DNA of 64,000 nt from JAYZDK01 sp964604165 (GCA_964604165.1 CAZRYF010000002.1:99895-163894), one strand, 5' to 3'. Shown: positions 8,223 to 18,150, numbered from the stretch's first letter. Notes: generated by a model not told the origin, from the letters alone. Numbers and translations are program-made.

Positions 8223-10234
8223 AGCCCACTTTCTCCGTGGCCCTGGTGCTCGGCGCCAACCTGTTCGCGGGTGCCTGCACGTTCGTGGGAGAGGCCGAGT
8301 ACCGCAAGCGACTCACGGAAATGGACGATGACGGGGACGGATTCGCGCTGGATGGGGGCGGCGACGAGTCACAGATTGACTGCGATGACTCGAACTCCGA
8401 GATCAACCCAGGGGTGGAGGAAACCTGGTACGACGGCATCGATCAGAATTGCGACGGTAAAAACGACTACGACCAGGACGGCGATGGATACTACGCCGAG
8501 ATTCCGGACGACCCGTACCCGGACTGCGACGACACAGACAACCTGGTCCACCCGGACGCCACAGACACCTGGTACGACGGAATCGACTCAGACTGCGCTG
8601 GCGACGACGACTTCGATGCAGACGGAGACACCCATTGTCCCCAGGGAATGGACGCGGATGCCGGCCGTCTCTGCCAGGACTGCAACGACACGGACGCACT
8701 CATCTTTGTGGGTGCAACGGATACCTGGTACGACGGCATCGACTCGGACTGCGCCGAAGACGACGACTTTGACGCGGACCTCGACGGTCAGTGCCACCTG
8801 GACCACTCCACGGCAGCCGGCCGAACCTGTGAAGACTGCAATGATGAAAGCGACCAGATCTACTTCGGGGCCCCCGACACCTGGTACGACGGCATCGACT
8901 CGGACTGCGGAGGGGAAAACCTCGACTTTGACCAGGATGGAGACGGGTTCGACTGCAACGACGACCCGGCTGTGACCGGTGACTGTGATGGCCACACCGG
9001 CACCGACTGTGACGACACAGACCCCACCACCTACGAGGGCGCCCTGGAACAGCTAAGCGACACCGTAGACCATGACTGCGATGGTGACGGCGCCCGTTTT
9101 CTCGTGGCCGAGCTGCTCGACTATTCCTGGACCAACCCCCAAAGCGCGGTGTTGGCGGCCAACGACACGGACGTCTATCTGTCGGTTGTGACAGAACAAG
9201 TGCTCGACAACCCAAACAACACCAGCCACTTTGATACCGCCGCCGCGCTGCGCTGGTCTCGGTTCAACCTGGAGGACGGGCCCCAGGAGCTGGTGTTGTG
9301 GCAGAACTGGGTAACCGCAGACCAGGTGTCCATGACCCCAGGACAGGGGTTCTACATCACCAATTCCCACATCTACGGAGTGACCGGAAGCAACTTTGGA
9401 GCCAGCCGCTATCTGGACTTCTCAGAATACAGCTTGATTACACAGACCAAGGTCGGCTTGTCCAAGTCCCACAATGCAGGGGAGGCAACCTATTGCCCTG
9501 CGCAGAACTGCCCGCCCTTGAATGCGTTTTCCGACATCTCCCTGGACATCGATGGGACCAACAGCGTGGTGCACATCCTTGGCTGTGACCAGGATGACAC
9601 CGGGAGCTTCCAATACCTGAGACTGAACAGCGCTGAACGGCAGCTCGGCCAGCTCGAGCCGAGCAACCCCAGCAGCCTGGAGAACGGCACCGACTTGTTT
9701 GGCGCCCGCCCATCGTCTTGTCAGGTCTCGGTACAGTCAGGGACCACAGGCGGTGTCATCCTGGCAGATGAAGCCCAAGGGGGGCGCCACACGGAGTGGA
9801 GCTTCGAACTCGGGAGCACCACAGGGTTTGACCCCTCTGTGGTGTCATTCGACAACACCCTGCCCGTGGACGATGTGTCCCGGTATGTGGACTTCTCCGG
9901 TGGCACAACCCACATTGTGGTCACAAGCAGCACCAACCGGATCTACGTAGTGCAAGGGGGCAGCCAGCAGAGCATCACGCCAGCCTCTGGCAATACCCCG
10001 GTACAAGCGACCGCAGCCGAGGACAGCGGTGGCCAGATCTACGTGGCATGGGCCGAACAGAACGGCGACGTGGGCCTGGCTTGGGGCACCATGGGGGGCG
10101 GTTTTTTCAACCAGGCCTCGGTGAACACCGGTGTCAGCGCAGACGAAGTCCACATCGCCGTCCCGGATGGCACCCATGTGCTGCTGGCCGTACTGGGCGA
10201 AGGTCAGGTCCACGCTGGTATCGCGGTGCAGTAG
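8219..10234 (+). CDS. MopE-repeat (Asp/Cys-rich) putative metal-binding lipoprotein
   Basis: 671 residues. The N-terminus MKPTFSVALVLGANLFAGAC is a signal peptide with a somewhat atypical lipobox (AGAC). Residues about 35-295 hold repeats alternating DxDGDG-type calcium-like loops with DCDD/NCDG segments; TWYDGID occurs four times. These match the MopE/PF11617 putative metal-binding motif abundant on myxobacterial surfaces; MopE itself is a copper-binding secreted protein of Methylococcus. The remaining 370 residues are beta-rich without a recognised domain. It overlaps tlyA by four bases and is the last gene of the row. Metal identity is unknown. Confidence 0.8.
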   Translation: MKPTFSVALVLGANLFAGACTFVGEAEYRKRLTEMDDDGDGFALDGGGDESQIDCDDSNSEINPGVEETWYDGIDQNCDGKNDYDQDGDGYYAEIPDDPYPDCDDTDNLVHPDATDTWYDGIDSDCAGDDDFDADGDTHCPQGMDADAGRLCQDCNDTDALIFVGATDTWYDGIDSDCAEDDDFDADLDGQCHLDHSTAAGRTCEDCNDESDQIYFGAPDTWYDGIDSDCGGENLDFDQDGDGFDCNDDPAVTGDCDGHTGTDCDDTDPTTYEGALEQLSDTVDHDCDGDGARFLVAELLDYSWTNPQSAVLAANDTDVYLSVVTEQVLDNPNNTSHFDTAAALRWSRFNLEDGPQELVLWQNWVTADQVSMTPGQGFYITNSHIYGVTGSNFGASRYLDFSEYSLITQTKVGLSKSHNAGEATYCPAQNCPPLNAFSDISLDIDGTNSVVHILGCDQDDTGSFQYLRLNSAERQLGQLEPSNPSSLENGTDLFGARPSSCQVSVQSGTTGGVILADEAQGGRHTEWSFELGSTTGFDPSVVSFDNTLPVDDVSRYVDFSGGTTHIVVTSSTNRIYVVQGGSQQSITPASGNTPVQATAAEDSGGQIYVAWAEQNGDVGLAWGTMGGGFFNQASVNTGVSADEVHIAVPDGTHVLLAVLGEGQVHAGIAVQ

Positions 10235-10243
10235 CGTTCTGGT

Positions 10244-11446
10244 TCAGTCAGGCCGTGTCGGTGACAGCAATTCCCGGTAGAGCGCCTCGTGCGCTCCTAC
10301 GACCGCATCCAAACCGAATTCATACAGGTCGGTCCGCCGCGCGTTCTCTGCCATTCGAGACCTCAAACCTGGGTTCGTCAGCAAGGACAATACGCGATCG
10401 GCCAACGCGGCTACGTCCCCGGCCTGAGCAAGCCACCCCTGGCTCCCGTGCTGCAAGACCTCCTCGTGCCCCCCCACGCGCGTGGTGACCACGGGTACGC
10501 CAGAGGCCAAAGCCTCCACCACCGTACGAGAGAGCCCCTCAAAGTGGGAAGGCAAAAGGTACACGTCAAAGGCATTGTAAAGGGGGGCCACGTCGTCGCG
10601 TTGCCCAAGCCAGATCAAGACACCGTCGAGGCCAGCCCTTGTCGCTGCCACTCGCACCTCTTCCCTCATTGGACCCGTCCCGGCCCAGACAAATCGAGCA
10701 TGTGGCTGGGCCTCATGCACGCGCTTCACAATGGAGAGAAGGTCGAAGGGTGCCTTCGCAGCGCTGATTTCTGCGACAGTGCCCACCAGCGGAGTATTGG
10801 GTCCTATTCCTAGCTCGGCACGAACCTCCATCCGACGCTCCGGGCTTTCACCGAAAGGAGAGAGATCGATGCCAGACCGAACCAACCGGTAATCACCAGC
10901 TTCCCCGATCCCACGAGAGACCCCCTCCTCAATCGTGGCATTGGACACTCCAAGGGTACAGTCGGTTGCCCTGACGAGGAGTCTCTCCATTCCCACAAAG
11001 GCAGAGGCAACAAGAGGATGGTTCGCATGGCAGAAGGGCCACCTACGAGCGGAGTGAACCACCCAGGGCACCCCGACCCGTCTCGCCGCAAGCCTTCCCA
11101 GCACGCCCGCTTTGGACATGTGGGTGTGAACCAATGCGGGCCTCAGGTTTCGAAAGAGCCGGATCGTCTCGACCAGGGCTTTCAGGTCTCGACCAGGGCG
11201 CACAGATCGCACCATGGATGGCACCTCGTGTACAGGTATCGAGCGCTCCGTCAGGAACTGCAAGAGGGAGTCCTCCCGGCCAGCGACCCTTCCCCCACGA
11301 CGAGAAAATGCCAGCTGGACATTCCAGCCTCTGGATCGCAGCTGTGCGCAAATGTGCGCCACGGCCCGCTGTGCTCCGGACAACTCCAGATTGGTCAACA
11401 TGTGAACAACAGGGTCGGTCGAAGGGGTGCCCAGGGCTCGGCTCAT
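10244..11446 (-). CDS. glycosyltransferase family 4 (GT-B)
   Basis: 400 residues with two Rossmann halves. The N-terminal half carries the acceptor-side motif TNLELSGAQRAVAHI; the C-terminal half has EGLSRTVVEALASGVPVV, the E-x7-E donor motif of retaining GT4 enzymes, and TRVGGHEEVL. It acts at the cytoplasmic face, adding a sugar to a lipid-linked or nascent polysaccharide. It sits 40 bases downstream of glf and in the same direction, so galactofuranose or another hexose is a possible donor, though that is inference. Convergent with the MopE-repeat gene (9-base gap). Confidence 0.88.
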   Translation of the reverse strand: MSRALGTPSTDPVVHMLTNLELSGAQRAVAHICAQLRSRGWNVQLAFSRRGGRVAGREDSLLQFLTERSIPVHEVPSMVRSVRPGRDLKALVETIRLFRNLRPALVHTHMSKAGVLGRLAARRVGVPWVVHSARRWPFCHANHPLVASAFVGMERLLVRATDCTLGVSNATIEEGVSRGIGEAGDYRLVRSGIDLSPFGESPERRMEVRAELGIGPNTPLVGTVAEISAAKAPFDLLSIVKRVHEAQPHARFVWAGTGPMREEVRVAATRAGLDGVLIWLGQRDDVAPLYNAFDVYLLPSHFEGLSRTVVEALASGVPVVTTRVGGHEEVLQHGSQGWLAQAGDVAALADRVLSLLTNPGLRSRMAENARRTDLYEFGLDAVVGAHEALYRELLSPTRPD

Positions 11447-11486
11447 TTCAGCACTTCAAGTTGCCAACGATTGTGTTGACCCAACG

Positions 11487-12587
11487 TCAACCCCCTTCAC
11501 AGCGCCCAAGCAACGACTCCGATTGCCAGAGAGCTCGAGCAATTGCCTGGTCCATGTCCATGTAGCAGTATTCACCAAGTCGCCCACAGATCAGCACGTC
11601 CTCCAGCTTCTCCGCCCGATCCCGGTACCGTCGATACAGCCCCTTGTTCTTCCAGTCGGGAAACGGGTACTCAAACTCGTCGGGTGCAAGAGGAGAAAAC
11701 GGCGTTTCTCGGGTGAGAACAGTTCCCTGGATCTCTTTGCCATTCGACACGTGGGGCAGATGCTTCCACTCAATGGTTCGAATGTGAGACCCACCGTCAT
11801 GCAAGGGCTCGTTGACTTGCACACAAGGTTGATAAAGGTCGGTCCCCTCCAGATAGGAGACCTCTCGCATCTGTCCACGGTAGTCGAGAGAGCCGAGGTC
11901 AAAGCCAAAAAACTCGTCGATCGGACCTGTGAAAACAGTCTTGTACCGGGGAACAAATGCCTCCCGGTTTTGAAGATAGTCAAAGTTCAGGACCACCGGA
12001 ATGCCCTTCAACAACTGTGCAACAAGATCCGTATAGCCCTTCTCGGGAATCCCTTGGTAGGTCGCGTTTGGCTTCAACCTGGGATCATCGTCGTGGTGGA
12101 TGTTGATTCGCGAAAACAGTGCCGACGAGAGCTCCCTGGCAGCCCTTCCCCACTGCTTTTCTGTGTATTCCTTGATAAACCGGTCAAAAACGAGCTGCGG
12201 CATCACAGACAAGGCTGCCTGCTCGAAATTCTCTACCGCACCATCGTGGCCTGGCTTCCAATCCTCGCCCAGCTCCCGTCGGATGTAGCTCCCCGCAATG
12301 GGCCAATTCTCCAGATCGTTTCCAAGCCGCACCTTGATTTCGGCAGAAAAGGGGAGAAAAGTAGCAAACCTACCCACAAACTCCCAGACCTTTCTATTGG
12401 ATGTCCGGAAGTAGTGCGGCCCGTAGGTGTGCACGCGGATTCCCGATGGGTAAAGGGCGTCATGAACATTCCCCCCAAGGTGGGAGCGCCGATCCACAAC
12501 CTGCACCTGAAATCCCGCATCGTGCAGTTGACGGGCAATAACGGCACCGGTCAAACCGCTGCCTACAACCAGGAAATCCAACGCCAT
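11487..12587 (-). CDS. glf: UDP-galactopyranose mutase
   Basis: 366 residues. The N-terminal FAD fold is FLVVGSGLTGAVIARQL and the family motif GPHYFRTSN follows near residue 60; NWPIAGSYI and the end ARALWQSESLLGR are also typical. It interconverts UDP-galactopyranose and UDP-galactofuranose in the cytoplasm, so the cell probably makes a galactofuranose-containing surface glycan. It lies 6 bases after the sugar-phosphate transferase gene and before a GT4 gene, forming a three-gene polysaccharide unit. Length is standard. Confidence 0.94.
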   Translation of the reverse strand: MALDFLVVGSGLTGAVIARQLHDAGFQVQVVDRRSHLGGNVHDALYPSGIRVHTYGPHYFRTSNRKVWEFVGRFATFLPFSAEIKVRLGNDLENWPIAGSYIRRELGEDWKPGHDGAVENFEQAALSVMPQLVFDRFIKEYTEKQWGRAARELSSALFSRINIHHDDDPRLKPNATYQGIPEKGYTDLVAQLLKGIPVVLNFDYLQNREAFVPRYKTVFTGPIDEFFGFDLGSLDYRGQMREVSYLEGTDLYQPCVQVNEPLHDGGSHIRTIEWKHLPHVSNGKEIQGTVLTRETPFSPLAPDEFEYPFPDWKNKGLYRRYRDRAEKLEDVLICGRLGEYCYMDMDQAIARALWQSESLLGRCEGG

Positions 12588-12593
12588 GGAGTC

Positions 12594-13427
12594 TTAGAAG
12601 GCGCCTCGACAGGACAGGACAGCCGGAATGGTGGAAACGAGAATCTTGAAATCCAGCCAATTGGTCCGGTTGATCACGTACTCGATGTCGTGTCTCGCCA
12701 TGTGCAACACATGATCGCTGCTCGACCGATCCCGCACTTGCCAAAGCCCGGTGATGCCAGGTCGAACCCTGCCTCTAAGCTCTCGAAACTCGGGCTTGGC
12801 CGCCAGCATCTGGATCACCAACGGTCGAGGCCCGACCATACTCATGTCCCCGCGAATCACATTCCACAGCTGAGGCAACTCATCCAGGCTGGTCCTTCGG
12901 AGAATCCGCCCCACCGGGGTGACGCGCGGGTCATTGCGCAGCTTGAAAAGAGAACCATCCATTGGCGCTGGTGGGTCGGATGGCGGGCGGCTCTCTCCTC
13001 TCATGGTTCGAAACTTAAAAAAGCGAAACCGGCTGTCGTCCTTGCCCCATCGCTCTTGTGAAAAAACCACGGGGCCCTTGGAGGTACAAAAGACCAGAAC
13101 CGCAATCAGCCCCAGAAGAGGTGACAAGAGCAGCAAAAGGGTGACCCCCAGAACAACATCCAAGACGCGCTTGACCGCACGGTCAAGGGATTTGGCAACG
13201 GGCCGCCTGGAGGTAAGCCTCAGAGTCTCGTCGGGAAGGCCCATTTCAGCCAGTGTCTCCAATCCTTGCTCAACTCCAGCTCCATCGTCCCTCAACGGCG
13301 GATCCGGCGACTTGGAACAAGACGGCTGCATGTACCCCTCAAGTGAAGAAAACCCTGACGACACGCCCCAATTGTGGTGCCGTTCCAGGTGAATCGTCGA
13401 GGTATCCGGTCGAAACCAAAAAAGCAT
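12594..13427 (-). CDS. polyprenyl-phosphate sugar-1-phosphate transferase (WbaP/WcaJ C-terminal type)
   Basis: 277 residues. After about 75 variable residues a membrane segment (VLDVVLGVTLLLLLSPLLGL) precedes the catalytic domain with KFRTMR, RRTSLDELPQLWNVIRG and SMVGPRPL, diagnostic of the bacterial sugar transferase family. It loads a sugar-1-phosphate onto undecaprenyl phosphate to start a glycan repeat. It lacks the N-terminal multi-helix and CoA-binding-like part of full WbaP/WcaJ. The start may instead be the ATG at 13331 (MQPSC), which would give a 245-residue protein. It leads glf and a GT4 gene. Confidence 0.88.
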   Translation of the reverse strand: MLFWFRPDTSTIHLERHHNWGVSSGFSSLEGYMQPSCSKSPDPPLRDDGAGVEQGLETLAEMGLPDETLRLTSRRPVAKSLDRAVKRVLDVVLGVTLLLLLSPLLGLIAVLVFCTSKGPVVFSQERWGKDDSRFRFFKFRTMRGESRPPSDPPAPMDGSLFKLRNDPRVTPVGRILRRTSLDELPQLWNVIRGDMSMVGPRPLVIQMLAAKPEFRELRGRVRPGITGLWQVRDRSSSDHVLHMARHDIEYVINRTNWLDFKILVSTIPAVLSCRGAF

Positions 13428-13520
13428 TGAAATTCAGTGTTTCCCCCCCATGCTCCCGGGCCACCCAACGGGAGAAACGCTGCCGAACGAGCAACGGATC
13501 CGCACGTCGCCTCTGTGCCT

Positions 13521-16106
13521 TCAAGGGAGCGACTCTCCCACATCCGTCGTGGTGTCCCCACTTGACTCCAAACCTCGAATCACCCAACTTGATCGCCCCA
13601 CCAACCCCATGTCATCTCCCGCCCGCACCGTAAAACGGTTCTGACCCGCCTCCAGCTGCACAGGAATGTCCAATTCCAGCTCGCGGTTACCAGCGGTCTG
13701 TAGGCTCGTGAGCTTCTTGCCGGAAGACCAGACCTCCACGTAGGCGACCCGAACATCATCTTCCACCTGCAATCGAAGAACATCGGAACCCACAGGTCGC
13801 TCCAGCCGATGCTCCTCCAGGGTAATCCTAGGGGCCGCCAGCACCGTGGGGGGGCCGTCTTTGGCCACGTCCACATCCCAGGTGGCCAAACGTCCATACC
13901 CCGCAGCCTGAACCCGAATTTGCAGCGGTACTGGCTGGGTTTCCGCGGAGACACGCAGCCCCAGATCTACGCGATCCGTGGCACCTGGGATCAACCTGGG
14001 CAAGCCTGCATCGTACTCAGTCAGAGTCACCCCCGCAGACTCGGGAAAAAGAAACCGAACCCGCACATCCTCCAGGTCCGTGGGGCTCTCGTTTGTCAGT
14101 TGAATCACCGCGCGGGTTGGCATCGGGTCCGTCTCTTGGGCGGCAAGAGGAACAAGCTGCAGCGAAATGCCGACGGGGGCTCGCCCATCGCCCGAATACT
14201 CCAAGACCGAGGAAGACACGACGCGTGTCGGACATCCTCGACAAGAGAGCTCCAACTGCACCTGGGCCGCGCGAGAGGTCGCCCACTTTGGAATCGAGAC
14301 GGTGGTCGCTCCCGCCGCCTGGGCCGCTGAATCAATCCTGCCCAGGGCAATCCATCTCTGGTGCCAAGCGGTTCCCGGCGCCTGGAGCCGGAGCATCACC
14401 TGCTCCAAGGGCTCACCCGAGAGGTTCTCCACCCGGGCCATGACCGCCACCTCCTCCCCAGCCATGGCCTCTCCGTCCAACCAAAGTTCGGTCTTCACCT
14501 GTGGGTTGGCCACCGGCCCAGGCTTCTCTTCTTGGTCGAAATCATCCTCCTGAATGGACCAATCCACTCCCCCGAGACGCATGGAGGCCGAAAGCCGCGC
14601 CTCTTGTTCTTCGCGAACCTGCTGCGCCACGATTCGGGCAATCCCGAGAAGCTCCTCCCGGGTCCGCGCGTCTTGAGCGGCAGCAGCCTCCAGAATGCGT
14701 AGGGCAAGAGCCAGCTCCATGTCCGATTCCTCGGGCACCTCCCTTTGAGCCCAGCCCGGACGCTCATGAACGAACACGACGGGTTCTTTCGCCTGGATCT
14801 GGCCCTCAAACCAAACCCCGCGCGACCCAAGCGTCACATGGGCCACCGGAACGTCTGGGGCCAACCCATCCTCATCAATTCCGAGGTCCCCTTCCACCAG
14901 GTACCGTGCCACTGTGAGCTTGAGGCGCAGATCAGACCGCAGGGTGTACACCTTTTGTACTGTTCCCTTTCCATAAGAGGACTGTCCCACCAGGATTGTG
15001 CGATCAAGCTCCCTCAGCGCCCCCGCCACGATCTCCGAACCGGAGGCCGTCCGCGTGTCTTGCAGAATCACGAGAGGAACATCTTGATCACGACCATCAT
15101 CCAATGCGTTGATGCTGGGCACCAACCCCCGGACACTTGATCCTCCAGGCCCAACCGTGGAGACCAGCTCTCCTTCGGAGACAAACAGGTCAGCAACCCG
15201 CGCTGCCTGAATCATCGACCCGCCGGTGTTTCCCCTGAGGTCCAGCACCAAGCCTTGATCCAAAGCCCCCTTCCGTCCCAATTCCTGGAGCGCCCGGCGG
15301 AGATTCCCCACCGTCTGCTCCGAGAAGTGATCAATTTCAATGTGACCCACCCCGGCCTGAAGTTCACCCCAGGTCACATTGGGAATCTTCACCCGAGCCC
15401 GCACAAGAGGGAGGTCCAGCTCCTGCTGCCCCTCGGGTCGGCTTCTGGCCACCCGAAGCACAACCGTGGTTCCGCGCTCCCCCGTGATGCGGCCTACCGC
15501 ATCCGTCACATTCATCCCGAGCGTGGAGATGCCGTCGATTTCGAGAATGCGATCCCGGTCCTTGAGCCCACCCCGAGCGGCCGGAGTGTTTGGATAAACC
15601 TCCCGAACGGTCAACTGGTTGTCCACCACACTGATGCGTGTGCCGATGCCGGAGAGCGTGCCACTCAGACGCTTGTCAAAGGAGACAAGGCTCTCCCCGT
15701 AAAGGACTCGGCTGTGTCGATCCAACCCGTCCACCAAGCCACTCAAAAGGGCTACCTCCAGATCGACATCAGGAAGATTCCCCGCCCCTTCCAACAAGGC
15801 CTGAATCCGCGCCATGGCCGGGACAAGGTCTTCCCACTCCGCAGCATTCACCGCCCCCAGAAAGCGCCCATCCCCGTGGGAGAGGCGAACACCACCTTCC
15901 GTGTCCGCGACCAGAAGCCACGTCACCCGCCGTTCCAGGTTGTGGGCCGCGCTCTGTACCAATTCGTGAGGGTCGACTTCATCCCGCCACAGGTACAAGC
16001 CCTCGATTCGCTCAAGCGCCGCCTCCCACAAGGCATGGGACGACTCGGCCTGCGCCGTTCCACCGAACCCCAGAAGCAAGAACATTCCGACCAGTCTCTT
16101 CAACAC
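13521..16106 (-). CDS. S41 (C-terminal processing) peptidase with PDZ domain and long beta-rich C-terminal extension
   Basis: 861 residues from a GTG at 16106, chosen because LKRLVGMFLLLGFGGTAQA then reads as a clean signal peptide and because a longer in-frame start at 16196 would run into larB. A PDZ domain (PNTPAARGGLKDRDRILEID) precedes the S41 core with LDLRGNTGG, the nucleophile region TASGSEIVAGAL near residue 354 and the catalytic Lys in YGKGTVQ near 379. The last 350 or so residues, after a helical stretch, are beta-sandwich-like and not typical of CtpA. It is a periplasmic serine protease; substrates are unknown. A 71-base divergent gap separates it from larB. Confidence 0.88.
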   Translation of the reverse strand: MLKRLVGMFLLLGFGGTAQAESSHALWEAALERIEGLYLWRDEVDPHELVQSAAHNLERRVTWLLVADTEGGVRLSHGDGRFLGAVNAAEWEDLVPAMARIQALLEGAGNLPDVDLEVALLSGLVDGLDRHSRVLYGESLVSFDKRLSGTLSGIGTRISVVDNQLTVREVYPNTPAARGGLKDRDRILEIDGISTLGMNVTDAVGRITGERGTTVVLRVARSRPEGQQELDLPLVRARVKIPNVTWGELQAGVGHIEIDHFSEQTVGNLRRALQELGRKGALDQGLVLDLRGNTGGSMIQAARVADLFVSEGELVSTVGPGGSSVRGLVPSINALDDGRDQDVPLVILQDTRTASGSEIVAGALRELDRTILVGQSSYGKGTVQKVYTLRSDLRLKLTVARYLVEGDLGIDEDGLAPDVPVAHVTLGSRGVWFEGQIQAKEPVVFVHERPGWAQREVPEESDMELALALRILEAAAAQDARTREELLGIARIVAQQVREEQEARLSASMRLGGVDWSIQEDDFDQEEKPGPVANPQVKTELWLDGEAMAGEEVAVMARVENLSGEPLEQVMLRLQAPGTAWHQRWIALGRIDSAAQAAGATTVSIPKWATSRAAQVQLELSCRGCPTRVVSSSVLEYSGDGRAPVGISLQLVPLAAQETDPMPTRAVIQLTNESPTDLEDVRVRFLFPESAGVTLTEYDAGLPRLIPGATDRVDLGLRVSAETQPVPLQIRVQAAGYGRLATWDVDVAKDGPPTVLAAPRITLEEHRLERPVGSDVLRLQVEDDVRVAYVEVWSSGKKLTSLQTAGNRELELDIPVQLEAGQNRFTVRAGDDMGLVGRSSWVIRGLESSGDTTTDVGESLP

Positions 16107-16177
16107 CGCGGCCTCATGGTTGCCTCTTTGGAAGCGACTCCACAGGAACAGCTTACACACCCTGCAGTTTCCGCACC

Positions 16178-16984
16178 ATGCCGCGGAAGACTCCAAGTGC
16201 TAATTGGTTGGCGGAGGAGGCACTTTTGGCCCCAGAAACCCTCGAGCAAACGCTCCGCGCCCTTGCCGAGGGCCAGCTGGAGGTGTCCAAGGCCCTGGAA
16301 AGACTTCAGGGAGCCGCCTTGGCGGAAGACGGGGAACCCTTCGCCAACCTGGATCTCCCCCGGCAACAAAGAACCGGCCTACCGGAAGTAATCTTTGGGC
16401 AGGGAAAAACCGCAGGGCAGATAGCATCCATCCTGGAGCGTTTGGTGGCAGCCGGACAACAAGGGATCGCCACACGGGTCGACGCTGAAAAGGCGGCCGA
16501 GGTCTGCCGAACACATTCGGAGGTGCGATACCACGAGACCGCGCGGGTCCTTCACTGGCCCACAGGCGAATGGAAAGACCAGGGGCAAGGTGAGATCACG
16601 GTGATCTGCGCAGGTACGTCCGACAGGCCGGTATCTGAGGAAGCCGCCGTAGTGGCCGAGCTTTTTGGAAACCGCGTGCAGCGACTTACAGATGTGGGGG
16701 TGGCAGGAATCCACCGAATCCTCTCCAGACAGGAGATTCTCCACAGCGCCCGGGTACACATCGTGGTGGCTGGGATGGAGGGTGCGCTTGCCAGCGTGGT
16801 GGCCGGGCTCTCAAGTCGTCCCATTATCGCGGTCCCCACATCCGTGGGGTACGGTGCTTCCTTCCAGGGCATTGCTGCCTTGCTGGGCATGTTGAACAGT
16901 TGTGCGAGCGGCGTTTCGGTTGTCAACATCGACAACGGATTCGGCGCAGCCGCCCAGGCCACCCTCATCAACCGCCTCCAATGA
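16178..16984 (+). CDS. larB: LarB, nickel-pincer cofactor biosynthesis (P2CMN synthase)
   Basis: 268 residues from the ATG at 16178. The N-terminal 115 residues and the PurE-like C-terminal half (VICAGTSDRPVSEEAAVVAE, VAGMEGALASVVAGLSSRPI, GYGASFQGIAALLGMLNSCA) match LarB. LarB carboxylates and hydrolyses nicotinic acid adenine dinucleotide to pyridinium-3,5-biscarboxylic acid mononucleotide, the first step to the nickel pincer cofactor of lactate racemase and related enzymes. The TGA overlaps the larC ATG. Do not confuse with PurE: the context with larC settles it. larE and a LarA-type user are not in the window. Confidence 0.93.
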   Translation: MPRKTPSANWLAEEALLAPETLEQTLRALAEGQLEVSKALERLQGAALAEDGEPFANLDLPRQQRTGLPEVIFGQGKTAGQIASILERLVAAGQQGIATRVDAEKAAEVCRTHSEVRYHETARVLHWPTGEWKDQGQGEITVICAGTSDRPVSEEAAVVAELFGNRVQRLTDVGVAGIHRILSRQEILHSARVHIVVAGMEGALASVVAGLSSRPIIAVPTSVGYGASFQGIAALLGMLNSCASGVSVVNIDNGFGAAAQATLINRLQ

Positions 16985-18150
16985 CCCGAACTCTCTGGCT
17001 TGACACCACCGCTGGCGCTGCAGGAGACATGATCTGCGGGGCGCTCTTGGACTGTGGGGCACGCTGGGAAGCACTGGAAGAAGGACTCGCACTTCTGGGG
17101 CTTCCCGGGGTCGTGGTGCGTCGCGACGAGGTGCAGCGGGGCGCATTGCGAGCCTGCTGGTTTCAGGTGTCCCCCGAGAAAGACCCACCCCACCGAACCT
17201 GGCGTGAAGTCCGGACCCTGTTGAAGGAATCCGCACTGCCCGGCCCAGTGAAGGAAGACGCCCAGGCGGTTTTTGCCCGACTTGCCCAAGCAGAGGGTCG
17301 GGTCCACGGAATCGATCCGGAGACGGTACACTTCCACGAGGTGGGGGCGCTAGATGCCGTGGTGGACGTGGTGGGCGCCTGTCTGCTTCTGGCAGACCTT
17401 GCTGTCACAGACCTGGTGGCTTCTCCTCTTCCCATGGGGTCGGGGACGGTTGAAACAGCCCATGGAACACTGCCTGTGCCGGTGCCAGCAGTCCTGGAGT
17501 TGATGAATGGTTGGCCCACCGTACAGGACAACCGGGTGGGAGAGTGGGTCACGCCGACCGGCGCGGCCCTGGTGACCACACTGGCGCGCCCCGGCGCCAT
17601 GCCGGCCATGCGCCCGGCCTCCACCGGGCTGGGGGCGGGAACCCGAAACCCTCAGCAGCGCCCCAACGTCGTTCGTGCCGTTCTCGGTGAGGCAGTGACC
17701 CGCCCCCAGGAAGAGACCATTTGCGTGCTGGAGGCATGCGTCGACGACATGACGGGTGAACAAGTCCCACCTCTGCTCGAGGCCCTGTTGTCCGCTGGCG
17801 CAAAGGATGCATGGGCACAAGCCGTCTGGATGAAGAAGGGTCGCCCCGGCCTTGCGGTGACCGCCCTGGCTACCCCGAATGAAGCAGACACCGTGGCCGA
17901 TGCCCTCTTGAGGCACAGCTCCTCTTTTGGTGTTCGGAGAACCCTGACCCACCGAGACACCCTCTCGCGCGGCTGGGTAGACGTCGAAACCGACTATGGA
18001 ACCATCAAGGTCAAAGAGGGCCGACGACTGAATGAGGTCCTGCACGCGGCCCCTGAGTTTGAGGACTGCCTCCAAGCTGCCAGGCAGGCCGATGTCCCCG
18101 TAGCAGAGGTGCATGCAGCCGCAGTCACGGCCTACCGGAGCAAGCGCTAA
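16981..18150 (+). CDS. larC: LarC, nickel insertion protein of pincer cofactor synthesis
   Basis: 389 residues; the ATG overlaps the larB stop (ATGA). WLDTTAGAAGDMICGALLD, HFHEVGALDAVVDVVGACLL and SPLPMGSGTVETAHGTLPVP are the LarC signatures, and the C-terminal half (LEACVDDMTGEQVPPLLEAL) is present, so this is the full LarC rather than the split LarC1/LarC2 form of Lactiplantibacillus. It inserts nickel into the pyridinium dithiocarboxylate precursor in a CTP-dependent way. The stop shares one base with the next start. Confidence 0.94.
   Translation: MTRTLWLDTTAGAAGDMICGALLDCGARWEALEEGLALLGLPGVVVRRDEVQRGALRACWFQVSPEKDPPHRTWREVRTLLKESALPGPVKEDAQAVFARLAQAEGRVHGIDPETVHFHEVGALDAVVDVVGACLLLADLAVTDLVASPLPMGSGTVETAHGTLPVPVPAVLELMNGWPTVQDNRVGEWVTPTGAALVTTLARPGAMPAMRPASTGLGAGTRNPQQRPNVVRAVLGEAVTRPQEETICVLEACVDDMTGEQVPPLLEALLSAGAKDAWAQAVWMKKGRPGLAVTALATPNEADTVADALLRHSSSFGVRRTLTHRDTLSRGWVDVETDYGTIKVKEGRRLNEVLHAAPEFEDCLQAARQADVPVAEVHAAAVTAYRSKR

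Noticed and set aside
11427..13061. 544-codon open frame on the plus strand
   Set aside because: Antisense to glf and the sugar transferase, which have clear families; no domain and no ribosome site.
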